DNA of 64,000 bases, taken from contig JAVGWX010000013.1 of assembly GCA_036924085.1 (NCBI GenBank), positions 63,935,157 through 63,999,156 of the forward strand, read 5' to 3'. A program made the translations under genes and the position numbers. Source of the stretch: Ariolimax columbianus (Eukaryota > Mollusca > Gastropoda > Stylommatophora > Arionidae). This document shows, piece after piece, positions 33,970 through 44,935 of the stretch; position 1 is the stretch's first letter, and each line of letters begins with the position of its first letter. The notes below the pieces were generated by a model. The model did no database searches, had not been told where the DNA came from, and was given only the letters and a program-made list of their open reading frames with translations.

Positions 33970-36099
33970 ATGCACGGGGCCGCAAGCCTAACAAAACAGT
34001 GCAACGTAAATCACAGTATGATGGCAGCACAACCTTTTCGAAAAACGTATGGCGCTCATCCTGAGGAGACCCGCCAGGCAGCGATAGCGCCGGGCCTCAC
34101 GCCTCGAAGGGGCCCACCCTTGACTACTGGTGGTCACCCACCCATGTGTCGTGGAGTCAAGGCACATGGCTATGGGGTAACGTCTATTGGCCAAAACCTC
34201 AAGACCCTCAAAATACTACAGTGGAATGCGGAGGGAGTCATTAACAAAAAACTTTCCCTAACACACCACCTGCATGAAGGTAAGATTGACGTGGCATGTA
34301 TCCAGGAAACGCACCTCAACAATAACCATAAATTCTCAATCAGAGGATACCAGACCTTCCGTCTAGATAGAGAAGGCCACAAAGGAGGGGTTCTGATACT
34401 GACCAGAAACAGCATACCGAGTAGCGCGGTACCTGTCAATCACACCGGACAAGCAGAAATTGTAGGAGTTGACATAATGGCTCAAGAGACGAAACTCCGC
34501 ATTTTCAATCTGTACGGACCACCAAACAGAGACCTATCGCTCTCGAGTATGGAGGTCAGAGACTCCAACTGCATAGTAGTTGGAGATTTCAACAGCCACT
34601 CGGAGAGATGGGGATACTCTGACACAGACAGTAGAGGTGACGAAGTGGAAGATTGGGAGATAGATGCAAATCTCTCCCTAATCAATAGGCCGGAGGATAG
34701 CCCTAGCTTCTACTCAAGAACATGGCATACCACCTCGACTCCAGATTTGGCCTTCTCCACACAGGACATACACTATAAAATAGACCGCCAGGTGCTGAAC
34801 CAACTGGCAGGTAGCGACCACAGGCCGATCAGGCTAACCATTGACATGGAAGTAAGCCCACAGGAAACAAAACCGCTCCCACGTTGGAATTACAAACGAG
34901 CCGACTGGGACAGATTTGCAATCCTGACAGATGGGCTGTGTGAAACCATCAACACACGAAACACCAAAATGAAGCCCATGGTGGAGAGCCTAAGCAAGGC
35001 AATAATGCAAGCCGCCACTGAAACCATCCCAAGAGGAGCTAGGAAAAACTATAAGCCCTACTGGAATGATGAGTTACAGAAAGTGGAAGATGCAGTAACA
35101 AATGCTAGGAACATGGCAGAACGAGAAAAATACATGGAGGCAAACATCGCCCTCAAAGCCGCTGCGGCGAAGTACAAACACACTCTCAAGCAAACAGCAA
35201 GAGAAAGTTGGAAAAATAAAACGGAAAGTCTGAACCTGGACAAAGACGGGAACAAGCTATGGAAGCTAGTCAGAGCCATGAACGACGAAACCCCGTCAAA
35301 TAAACAAATTACCATCAAGCAGGGCGAGAACTTGATCACAGGTAAGAAAGCTGCAAACGCCTTTGTCGATCACTATGCCAGAGCAAACCACATCGAGGTC
35401 CCTGCAGATAAGCATACAGACATTAGCGAAGAGCTAAAGGGACACGAAAACATAAATACGGCTCCTGAAGAGCACATGATGGCCAAACTTACAATGCGCG
35501 AAATGAAAGAGGCTATGAGTACACTAAAGAAAAGGAAATCTCCCGGAAAAGACGGGATAACAAACGAAGTGCTGATGGAGCTGGGCCAAACAGCGAAGAA
35601 GAAACTACTATCAGTCCTGAACCAAAGCTGGAAAAGGGGTATTGTACCCCAGGCATGGAAAGATGCAATACTGGTACCAGTACCAAAAACAGGGAAGGAC
35701 AAAACAGATCCAAATGGATACAGGCCCATAAGCCTACTGAGCTGTGTCGGCAAGCTGATGGAACGGATGATAAACACCAGACTGATGTGGCATCTGGAAG
35801 AAAAACGAATACTAATTCCACAGCAAGCCGGCTTTAGACAGCACAGATCCACTGAGGACCAGGTCATCCTCATAGCCCAGGAGATAGAAGATGCCTACCA
35901 GGCACAGAAACACACAGTAGCTGTTTGGGTGGATCAACCACTACCTCAAACAAAGAACGGCCAGAGTCCAAGTACAAGGGCAGATGAGCAAAAAGGTGAC
36001 ACTCGAGCAGGGAGTACCCCAAGGGGGAGTACTGTCACCCACACTCTTCCTGGTATATATAAACGATATTACAAAGAATATACCAAGAAGAGTCCGTAG
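33970..36099 (+). pseudogene. LINE endonuclease and RT N-terminal half
   Basis: Open frame of 709 codons. Residues about 80-290 form an apurinic endonuclease domain with all signature residues visible: LQWNAEG (N86), IQETH (E113), LYGPP, GDFNSH (D206, N208), STPDL (D260) and GSDHRP (D283, H284). A linker follows (FVDHYARANH), then RT fingers: KRKSPGKDGITNEVLMELG, NGYRPISLLSCVGKLMERM and QQAGFRQHRSTEDQVIL. It reaches the motif A aspartate (VWVD, D655), after which the frame is wrong: 89 bp are missing compared with the copy at 45,650-45,740, between two tggat repeats. The last 54 residues are read out of frame. The start is the first ATG of the frame; the true start may be nearer residue 77. 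The protein would nick target DNA and prime reverse transcription. Confidence 0.85.
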
Positions 36100-37789
36100 C
36101 TCAATGTTTGCAGACGATCTGGCTATGTGGACCTCTGAAAAGAATCTCACTATAGCAAGAAATCGGATGCAAACGGCCCTAACATCGCTGGAAGAGTGGG
36201 CGAACTCATGGCTGGTCAAAATAAACGAGGAGAAAACCACGTGCACAATATTCTCGCTCTCATTAAAACCCCAAAGTACCAAATTAAGCCTAAATGGCAA
36301 AATCCTGCAGCCAAACGACAACCCAACCTATCTGGGAGTCACATTTGATCGGCGCATGACATGGAAAAGTCAGATTGAGAGAAACCGAATGAAAGCCAGA
36401 GAAAGAATGGCGATCATGAGGAAACTTGCTGGCACAAGCTGGGGAGCAGACGAAGGCATACTAAAGAAACTGTACACTGGAAGAGTGAGACCAGTTCTCG
36501 AGTATGGCATCGCGGCATGGACAACAGCAGCGAAGGCGAACTTCGATAAAGTTAACAAACTTCAAAACCAAGCCATGAGAATTATAACAGGTGGCATGAA
36601 GTCAACGCCAATTGTAGAACTTGAAAAGATTACAAAACTGCAATCAATGACCGACAGAAGAGACTGCAGAGCCCAGCTGCAGTCAGAGAAACTCCGAAGA
36701 CTGACGGACCATCCAATGTACCAGAGACTAAACAATTTGGGAACTGGGAAACTAAAGCGGAGAAACTTTGCAGAAATAGCCAAAGCAAAGATGCACGAAG
36801 ATCCCATAAACGCACTAACAACACCAAAACCCATCACTACTGTACGAAAACCTACTTGGAGGCAGGATATATTTCCAGAGGTGGTAGAAAATATACCAGG
36901 TATTGCAAACAAAAACTGCCAGACCGAAAAAGAAAGGAGAGACACTACCCTAAGCTTCATAACGAAAAGCTACCCAAGCATGGACTGGACCCATGCATAC
37001 ACCGACGGTTCTGTAACAAACGCTACACAGAACGGAGGGGCAGGAGCATTCCTGAACCTACCAAATGGCAGAAAAATAACACTGTCACTCGCTACTGGTA
37101 AGTACACAAGCAATTTCAGAGCGGAGGCAGAGGCACTGAGGGCGGCAGTGGAAGAAATGGCAACACACAGTGAAAACGAGAGCCACATAGTCTTGCTGAC
37201 AGATGCTCTCGCCGTAGTCACAGCGCTAAAAAGCCAGAAAAACACTGAGCTAAATGACTTAAGAGCAGCACTCTGCAAACTGTGCCAGCTGTCCGCACCA
37301 AAAAGGGTAGTGGTACAGTGGGTTCCGTCACACTGCAACATCCAAGGCAACGAGGAGGCAGACAGACTGGCAAAAGAAGGTGCAAGGCTACCACAAACAG
37401 ATACCAGTATGACGTACGAAGAGTCAAAACGGCTTATCAAAGCCAGGTACATGACTAAATGGGAAACCGAACATACTGGTTACACCAAAAACGATGCCTA
37501 TTACCAGTTGAACCGAAGAGAGCAGGTCGTTGTCTTCAGACTTCGCACTGGCCACAATAGACTGAGATACCACCTATTCAAAAAATTGAAAATAGGTGGT
37601 ACCGACAAATGCCCGTGCGGTACCGGTAAAATGACCGCTGAACATCTGCTGCAGAACTGCCCGACATACGAGGATCAGAGAGAGCAGATGTGGCCAGTGC
37701 CAGTGGAACTGCAAGACAAGCTCTATGGTAGTGGCGAGAGTCTCAGGATGACCGCCGCTTTTTTCGAGAAAATAATGGTTACTGTCTGA
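35984..37789 (+). pseudogene. LINE RT C-terminal half, RNase H and Cys/His motif
   Basis: Open frame of 601 codons; the RT similarity begins upstream of its ATG (WINHYL at about 35,932), showing it is the continuation of the previous frame. RT motif B is EQGVPQGGVLSPTLF, motif C is MFADDLAMW (FADD at 36,107-36,118, intact), then YLGVTFDRRMTW and VRPVLEYGIAAW (thumb). RNase H spans about residues 335-465 with its acidic set visible: YTDGS (D341), FRAEAEAL (E381/E383), LLTDAL (D407), WVPSHC (H450) and EEADRLA (D460). The C-terminus has CPCGTGKMTAEHLLQNC, a CCHC-like zinc motif. Ends MVTV before the tail tgtgtacgcagaagaag. The organisation fits the I/jockey group with RNase H. Confidence 0.88.
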
Positions 37790-37818
37790 CTGTGTACGCA
37801 GAAGAAGAAGAAGAAGAA

Positions 37819-38559
37819 ACAGTACACGTGAACAAGATTAGCATAATGTAGTTTGGTTGGCTGCGCAATTGTGTGACTAACTGGCCAAAAAAATGGAAGC
37901 TCAAATTATAGTCTACTGTAGATACAGGCATTCTGACTCACGGAGAAACCATCTTGAAATGTCACATTCCACCGACGACCAAATGTCAAAACGTTCAACT
38001 CATGTCCGTTCCACAATGGTTGCAGTCAATTGTCGTCTCATATCTCAATAACCATTGCACAGATCAAATATATACTTATTTTACTTGGTCTTATCTTTTC
38101 AATGTCCCAATGACTTTCTAATTTACATTTAGTCAGGAACTGCGATATTCTTAAAGTGGCTAGTTCCTTTAATCTTTGTTAGGAAAGGAATTATTTAGAT
38201 GTTGCAGAAAAGAACTTAACAAAAATTATTAAATTGTCTTTCGTTATGCATAGGCGTCACTCCATCTCGAATGATGTTGTGTACATTATGTATCCCATAA
38301 TGCCCTTTAAATAATGTAGTTCATGTGTTTTAGGAACTGTAAGAATTAATTTCACATTTCGTAGAAAAATGTGTGAAGATATATAAACACAGGATAAAAA
38401 AGAACATAGCAAGTACTTTCATCAGATGGATTAGTCCAGGTTTATAAATAGACGCTGGAGCAAATAACAAATGGTTACAATTCAGTTCTGAGGTCCATTT
38501 TCTAACTGACTGTGGTGGCCCAGAAATGTGCCGTTTTGCGAAAGTGATGGGAACTTCTG
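37819..38559. other. No gene seen
   Basis: Right flank of the element; AT-rich, no motif. The minus-strand frame over 38,330-38,671 has a transposase-like N-terminal part only (see next entry) and a membrane-like tail that I take as chance. Confidence 0.45.
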
Positions 38560-39520
38560 TTTCTCTGAAAGTAAAAATGTAAGTTAATTTATCACAATCA
38601 TAGTCGGACGATTTCAACAAATTGATGACTGCTCTCGATTGAACGAAGGACAGTCCATCTTTTTTTTCCAATTGTCCGCTTCCTCTTTCAAGACCTGATC
38701 CTCACATTTAGTCCAATACTCTTGTGTATATTTGAAAGGGATGGGTATTTTATTTCAAATCACATAGTTTAACAGTTTTATTTTCAGCTGATACTTGTCT
38801 TTTAACTTTCTCCCAAACGAGTTCAATTCGGTTTAATTGGGAATTATAAGGTGGTAGTCTCACGTACATATGACCATGTTTTTTTTTGTTTGGTGTTCCT
38901 GCGTTTGGGTTTGATGAATTGTCCATTATCTGACAGAAATATTTATCCAAGAACGGAAGAACCGGTTTTAAATCCACTCTCTAAATATGTTTTCTTTCAT
39001 CTCGGTATGATAGTCCCGATGGTCCGTAAAATTTGAAGGAAACACAAGTTCTGCTTTCTTCTAACCCATAATGTCTGCTACCTGCATGCGCTATTATCAA
39101 GCGATGCCATTTGTCACTTGGTACTAATCGTGTAACTGTTCCATCCACTGATTGCCGTTCCTTTTTACTTGTGTGGTGAACATTTATTCAAGTTTGACCC
39201 ACATACACATTATCATATCATTGTTTACGCATATCGTGTACTTCACGGTAAATACTTACATCTCATGAATACTAGATGCAGCTTCTCACAGATAACGTTT
39301 CTCCAGCTAGCACACTTTATGTAGGTAAAGCCTTTGCCCCTTACAGTTTTCCACATTGTAGATCTATATACATCAATGTCATTGTGTGTTCTCAGATGAG
39401 ATTTCAGTTCCATTAGTGTCACTTTTTCTTTGCAATCAAACATTCTACAAATCTCTCTGACAAACCACATCCCTGTCAAAACTATTAACATTGTCTTTCT
39501 TGTTTGTCTACTAGTCTTTT
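38560..39520 (-). pseudogene. Tc1/mariner-IS630-type DDE transposase relic
   Basis: Minus-strand pieces: an N-terminal HTH-like part (EKVTLMELKSHL) with IKCASWRNVICEKL; the middle SVDGTVTRLVPSDKWHRLII and AHAGSRHYGLEE; then FCQIMDNSSNPNAG, equivalent of the catalytic V(I/M)DNASYH segment; and VRLPPYNSQLNRIELVWEKV, in which the glutamate of NxIELVW is the third DDE residue. A C-terminal TQEYWTKCEDQV follows. There are about three frame changes and several stops, so it is dead. No terminal inverted repeats could be identified by eye. Confidence 0.7.
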
Positions 39521-40430
39521 TCCCGGTGGATGCTCAATTTGTAATAAACCTTCACACAATATGAGTTCTGATGAGTTCTGTAATTTAATTGGTCTATTTA
39601 AATTAGGCCTCTGTCAAATCATCACTATTCCAATTAAGACAGTCAACAATCAATAGTTGTATCTTCCAGTATCGGAATGCGACCACAAAAACAATCACTG
39701 ATTCTGACAAAAACAGCTATGAAAACTACATTTCAAATCTTGTTTTTACAAATTATCTGGGTAATAAAACTATCGCCGTTGATATAGCACCAAATTGACT
39801 GCGATGTTTGCAGCTTTTGGTCAAACACATCCGACTTCAGCAAGAAATTTTTGAGTACCTGGTTTGCATTCCTTTTTCGACACTTTCTCCTTAGCCAGTC
39901 TACCCTGCCGAGCCTGTTATCCAGGATCACCGCGTGGAGGTGTAGAAGGGTCTTGGCAGCTCTGGTTCGCTGGCCCTGACGCTAGCAGTCAGCTGTGGGT
40001 CGCTAATGGTATCGCCAAGTTGCGTTGAATGTATTCATCATCATGCCACCAGAACATGGATTTGCCTGGTTTTCACACTAGTCGACGACTTACAATTGTG
40101 TTCACGGAAACGTGGTGTTGTTTTCAATTTAGACTAGTTAATTCGATCGTTTGTTGTGATTTCTTCCATCCAATTATCCTGGTCTGGACATCGGCTTTAT
40201 GAATGGCACTACGCTTAAACATGTGTCGTATTTTTTAACTGCCGAGTTCATAGGGTTAAACTTCACGAAATTGGCAAGGGAGATATTTAGACACTACTAT
40301 AATGAACTGAACACAGCCGGGGAGAGATCCCAGACTCACTCACATGATGAGTGATGTCCATCCGACCTCTTGTGGTTATGGAAAGGGCACGGCACACAAC
40401 TTTAGATGTCATGTCTTATCCGCTTCCTTG
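39521..40430. other. No gene seen
   Basis: A minus-strand frame at 39,733-39,930 (LRRKCRKRNANQVLKNFLL) is Lys/Arg-rich but unrecognised. Short AT-rich flanks and a cggt/tggcg-rich patch near 39,930-40,010 carry no clear motif. Confidence 0.4.
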
Positions 40431-40439
40431 AAGGATACA

Positions 40440-40485
40440 TATTTATGGGAAAGGCTTCGGGAGTAAACCCTGATGAAAAATATGC
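40440..40485 (+). repeat. Short shared block, copy 1
   Basis: ggaaaggcttcgggagtaaa followed by ccctgatgaaaaatat recurs inverted at about 62,398-62,440 with three or four changes over 36 bp. It probably marks a short dispersed element whose limits I could not set. Confidence 0.4.
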
Positions 40486-40689
40486 ATCGTGTACTATGTC
40501 GGGTCGTCTCGATAAATATATTGCCACTGACCAAAGGTAGCTCAGGACCAGATAGTGAGGAACACAAAAGGCGCGGTTTCTTCCTCACTTTAATCCAAAT
40601 CACCGCGCATGTCACCTATTTCAGCGGAAACATCAAGAGAAAAGACTGTCCACACGCCTGAACAAGGAGATTGGTCTTCATAACTTGTG

Positions 40690-40925
40690 ATTGATGAACA
40701 TCATCATCATCAGTCCCGTAACCTAGAAGGTCGTTGAGGCACTGTTATTGTAGTTTGTCGAACCAGTTCCCGCCATAAGCCTCGATTTTTCGTCATGGTA
40801 TTAGTTTCAGCTAAAGACCTTCATTCTTTTATATTGTTCTCCCATCTCTGTTTTGGTCTCCCTCTCCCACGCTTCCCAGACACAGGGCCTTGTATGACAG
40901 TCCGGGTCAGCCCCACGGTGACAAT
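40690..40925 (-). pseudogene. LINE C-terminus with (ATG)n tail
   Basis: The minus strand reads GRPKQRWENNIKE, then ETNTMTKNRGLWRELV and VPQRPSRLRD-stop, followed by a run of GATGATGATGATG. This is the C-terminal tail of a common animal LINE family (RKRWEDNIKEWTGL, WRELV, VPQRPSRLRD). Only about 235 bp survive. The fragment at 63,483-64,000 ends in the same motif. Confidence 0.65.
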
Positions 40926-41023
40926 GTATTCCAAACATTTGCCATTCTTTGATTAAAAAAGCATTTCCAAATATCTAGTCTGGACCTTTCTGTAATTCAG
41001 TTGTAGCTGTGCCCTCTTGTTCT

Positions 41024-41088
41024 TGTAGGAGGCTGTGCCCTCTTGTTCTTGTAGGAGGCTGTGCCCTCTTGTTCTTGTAGGAGGCTGG
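41024..41088. repeat. 26-bp tandem repeat, 3 units
   Basis: gctgtgccctcttgttcttg plus taggag, three nearly exact units. Confidence 0.85.
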
Positions 41089-41331
41089 AAAACTTGTTAT
41101 AGCCTAATTCCTTATTCCCCTTGATTATACACTTTTATTGAATCACCTTGACTTCCTCTTTTTTCTAGACACTTTTGAAATCTAAACTCAAATCTTTATT
41201 TAGGAACTCCACTATACGTTGTTTCGCACTTCTGTATATCATTTACGTCATTTCTATACCCCTTCTACGATAAATACTCCACCACTGTACACAGTAGTCC
41301 AATCTGCCAGTGCTCTCACACGTTACCTGCG

Positions 41332-41470
41332 TCCCATATGGATAACTGTCAAAACCTAGCGAGCTGACCTCACATATGTTAAGTAGATGTGTTTCCCCGA
41401 ACATATGACGTATACGCTGCGAACACCGTGGATGACGCCATTTAATTACTTTCAATACCAGGAACTACAT
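41332..41470 (+). repeat. Dispersed repeat, copy 2 of 2
   Basis: Partner of 19,566-19,705, same orientation: catatggataactgtcaaaa, gcgagctgacctca, catatgacgta and ctttcaatacca are shared. Confidence 0.55.
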
Positions 41471-41474
41471 CAAA

Positions 41475-41545
41475 TCAACTTAACTTATCTTAACTTAACT
41501 TAATTCAAATTACTTTGACTCAACTCAACTTAACTCAACTCTTAA
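41475..41545. repeat. Simple repeat (aactt/aactc)n
   Basis: Tandem aacttaacttaatt and caactcaacttaactcaact, a decayed 5-bp repeat. Confidence 0.8.
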
Positions 41546-41559
41546 AATCTGAAACTACA

Positions 41560-42790
41560 TTTTTTCAATCCAGGCAACAGTGAGTTTCCATTTCTTTTTT
41601 CGACATTGCGTTTATTTCACGAATTACTGCGTTTTTTTAAGTCACTAATCGAATTACGGTACGCAAGAAGAAATACAAACTGCTGCAGTTACCAGTCGCC
41701 TTGACCTGTATTACGCCTACTGTCACCCTATGCTCTGTGAAAATTGTATAACCTCCACGCACTCCTAGATATAGGCAGGTAGGTTAAGATGACACTTGTT
41801 ATCCGTCCAGAATACATATTACCTTTCTCAGGCCAGTTAGCATTCATCCAACCAAAGATGCACTGATACACATGTATAATGTCAAACCGAACTATAAGTT
41901 AATAACATTCCTTCGATTTTATTTATTGTCCATGTTGTTGACCAGAACAGCTGTTGTGTATACGGACTGGAAGATACAATATCGATATCGATCACCTGTC
42001 TCTGCAGTATGTAATAGTTTCATGCGTTAAGGACAATGTATGTGAAATGACAAAGGTGGAGCATAGGATTTGTGACTAGCAACTTAGACTATGAGTCGAA
42101 ATTAGCTAGGACAATAATTTGATATTTCAGCGCAGTTAGAGACCGTTCAAACAAAGGTCATGCCTCCGTGCATTCATTGACAAGACCAGGTATGGATTAG
42201 CAACTCGAGCAGTAGTGGACAATGTTTATTTAGTAAGTTAGAGACCGTTGTCAAAGTTGGAATAGAGGGGAAAAGGAAGGGGAGGAGGGGCTGGTACTGG
42301 GCCAGCCAATATGTTACGATAGCTAAAGAAACAAACAGGAGATACGAAGATGTGCATGTCATATGAAGTTTGGAACAAAACTGTCACTGTAGAACTGGCA
42401 TGTGTGTTAGTATAGCTAGCACAGAGAATACAGCTGAGTGGAAGAACGAAGTTGGACTGAAAAGTTTTGCCGACATAACAATGATTCGAGTGGCTCGCTG
42501 GTCAACGAAATAGGGATACAAGTATTTCCTGGCCAGCGGTTATGTGGGTTAAGAATATGATGGCCAATACAACCAGGAGCAAGAAAGAGTTCACAAGTCA
42601 GCTGTCCGGGAAGTTAACCGCTATGCCTTTTGCGGGCATTGTACTATTGCCTAATGGAAGGGACAGTGAGCCAATCTTAGCGACACGAGAGAGCAATCTG
42701 ATCATCTCGAGTCAGAAAGTTGATATGTATGAAAAAGGGAATACAAATACGAGGGGTACATTTCCAAAGTTAGATGTTATAAACACCTTG
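41560..42790. other. No gene seen
   Basis: Unique-looking sequence without recognisable coding motifs. A plus frame at 42,542-42,793 (83 codons) starts with ATG and has hydrophilic composition but no family I recognise. Confidence 0.45.
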
Positions 42791-42794
42791 TGAT

Positions 42795-43400
42795 ATAATT
42801 TTAAAAAAAAGGGACCTAAAGTGTTCCAAACATATGGGATGCAATCCCAAACAAAAGTGTCAGTTTGATGTTCCAAAAACCTGATATACAATAATAAAGA
42901 GCGTGTAAGTTTGATGTTTAAACACCTGGGATATAATCACGAAGAGCGTGTACGTTTGATGTTCTAACACCTGAGATATAATCACGAAGAGAGTGTAAGT
43001 TGGATGTTCACACCCGGGATATAATCACGAAGAGAGTGTACGTTTGATGTTAAAAAACATGGGATATAATAACGAAGAGAGTGTAAGTTTGATGTTCAAA
43101 TAACTGCGATATAATCACGAAGATCATGTAAGTTTGATGTTCAAAAGCCTGGGATATAATAACGAAGAGAGTGTAAGTTTGAAGTTCAAATACTTGGGAT
43201 ATTATCACGAAGATCGTGTAAGTTTGATGTTCTTCTTCTTCTTCTTCATCGTACGCAGTCTGACAGTAAACATTATTTTTTCGAAAAAAGCAGCCGTCAT
43301 CCTGAGGCTGTCGACACTGCCATAGAGCTTGTCTAGTGTTGCCACTGGTGATGGCCACATCCCGGATATGATCCCGAAGAGCGTGAAAGTGTTTCCTGTG
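42795..43400. repeat. 45-bp minisatellite, interrupted by a LINE 3' end
   Basis: Units carry gggatataatcacgaagag and gtgtaagtttgatgttc. About nine units lie before 43,229 and one more (cccggatatgatcccgaaga) after 43,356. The interruption is the LINE piece below. Confidence 0.85.
43229..43356 (-). mobile_element. LINE 3' end, about 125 bp, of the 34-37 kb family
   Basis: The minus strand reads the last 40 or so codons (RQPQDDGCFF in one frame; the coding frame gives LRMTAAFFEKIMFTV), then gactgcgtacgatgaagaag and a GAA run. It is a severely 5'-truncated insertion into the 45-bp array, a useful reference for the family's 3' terminus. Confidence 0.8.
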
Positions 43401-43429
43401 TTTTGTTGACGTTTACCTGTGAAGAGAAT

Positions 43430-43640
43430 TGTTGTTGTAGTTGTTGTTTAATGCCCACAATGAGTAAGTTTACACTTTTGCGCGCTATAATGTAGCGGGT
43501 TGTAGTAGCTTTCCTCACATTCCGAGCATGCTGATGAGGGTGGACTGCAGTTTTCCAGGCGGTTGTAATATGATGACTTCAATTGCGCGTCACACACTAC
43601 TACGGGGATCACTTTCATCCATATCTCGTCAGCCAGACAG
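43430..43640 (-). mobile_element. (CAA)-tailed SINE family, copy 2
   Basis: Minus-strand blocks gtgatccccgtagtagtgtg, ccaccctcatcagcatgctc, cccgctacattatagcgcgc and ctcattgtgggcatt, then aacaacaactacaacaacaa. Order and spacing agree with copies at 23,866, 54,485 and 61,005. Confidence 0.7.
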
Positions 43641-44019
43641 CATTGAAAGTATATAGCTTCAATGGAACGCTACATGTAAGACAGATTATGTTCTTGGTCA
43701 GTGTATTCTACCAGACCATCACGCAATCCGTCCTCGTCAGTATTTTGTGTCTGACTGGACTAGCTTTTCAGTTCCCCTGTTAGCAGAATAATTAAGGTAA
43801 CAGGATAAACAATCCACCATACGACACGTAGCGATACGTCAGCATTATTAATAATTGTTAATACCAAGTTTATTACAACAATACAATTTTATGTTCCTAT
43901 GTTCTGTTTGTTGTCTATTTTGTTTAATACATATGTCCATAACTATGGGACATTATCATGTTTTTAGTTTAAATCGATATTTTATGTATTTTAGGTCGTG
44001 TAAATCTGGTTGCACTTTG
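43641..44019. other. No gene seen
   Basis: AT-rich. A weak gtcagtattttgtgtctgac near 43,737 resembles the tandem block that flanks other SINE copies. Confidence 0.4.
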
Positions 44020-44935
44020 TGATACCTTATATTAGTGGTTTTGGACTTTTTGATATGCGAGGACCAATTCGCAGACATCTAGAACATTCGCTGATCAAAG
44101 AAAAGACGGTTACTTCACACACATACCACACCATGGACAGTTACATCACACACAGACCACACCATGGACAGTTACATCACACACAGACCACACCATGGAC
44201 AGAAATATCACACACAGACCAAAACAGGGACAGTTACATCACACACAGACAACACCATGGACAGTTACATCACACACAGACCACATCATGGACAGTTACA
44301 TCACACACAGACCACAAAATGGACAGTTACAACACACACATACCCTATAATGGACAGTTACATCACACACAGACTCCATCATGGACAGTTACATCAGATA
44401 CATACCCCATTATGGACAGTTACATCACACACAGACCCCATCATTGACAGTTACATCAGATACATACCCCATCATGAACAGTTACATCACACACAGACCC
44501 CATCGTGGACAGTTACATCACACACATATCCCATCGTGGACAGTTACATCACACACATACGACATCATGAACAGTTACAACACACACATATACCATCATG
44601 AACAGTTACATCACACACATATCCCACCATGGCCACTTGCATCACACACATACCCCCTCATGGACAGCTACATCACACACATATACCATAATGAACAGTT
44701 ACATCACTCACATACCCAGCCATGACCACTTGCATCACACACACACCACATCATGAACAGTTACATCACACACATACCCCATCGTTGACAGTTGCATCAC
44801 ACACAGAACCCCATCATGGACAGATATATCACACATAGACCACACCATTGACAGTTTCATCACACACATACCCCATTATGGACAGTTGCATCACACACAG
44901 ACACCATCATGGACTGTTACATCACACACAAAACA
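44020..44935 (+). mobile_element. hAT-like terminal sequence joined to a 31-bp satellite
   Basis: The segment at 44,025-44,075 (ataccttatattagtggttt, then tatgcgaggacc) is a diverged copy of 55,970-56,035 read inverted, where it is taccttgttctagtggttct then caaaccttttat. The tagtggttctcaaacctttt core is like hAT-superfamily terminal repeats. In both places it leads directly into the same satellite (here 44,098-44,935). I see no transposase, so this is best seen as a non-autonomous element carrying the array. Confidence 0.5.
44098..44935. repeat. 31-bp minisatellite, about 27 units
   Basis: The unit is atggacagttacatcacaca plus cagaccacacc. Since 31 is not a multiple of three, all three plus frames stay open with the same 31-residue His/Thr-rich period. 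The inverted short array at 55,760-55,960 belongs to the same family. Confidence 0.9.

Larger units (their letters stand above)
30531..37818 (+). mobile_element. rDNA-headed LINE, full-length-type copy (7,288 bp)
   Basis: One continuous unit on the plus strand: putative rRNA 5' ETS (30,531-31,165), the first 1,240 bp of 18S rRNA (31,166-32,405), tandem 18S-derived units (32,343-33,080), a linker, endonuclease-RT-RNase H coding sequence (33,970-37,789) and a (GAA)6 tail (37,801-37,818). Its 5' end, atctggggtagttg, is the same nucleotide as the 5' end of the minus-strand copy at 48,952-52,393, which is bounded by a target-site duplication. That shared boundary is why I treat the ETS and 18S as part of the element and not as a LINE that happened to land beside rDNA. 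No target-site duplication was found for this copy. An 89-bp deletion in the RT makes it inactive. Confidence 0.75.

Noticed and set aside
35373..35873. 166-codon minus-strand frame (also 36,562-36,960 and 47,048-47,560)
   Set aside because: Antisense shadows of RT and RNase H coding sequence on the opposite strand.
38330..38671. 113-codon frame with a membrane-like C-terminus as a host gene
   Set aside because: Its first part is the frameshifted C-terminus of a decayed transposase; the hydrophobic tail follows AT-rich sequence and has no family.
42542..42793. 83-codon ATG frame as a small gene
   Set aside because: No recognisable motif, no support from splice sites or a neighbouring gene part; left unassigned.
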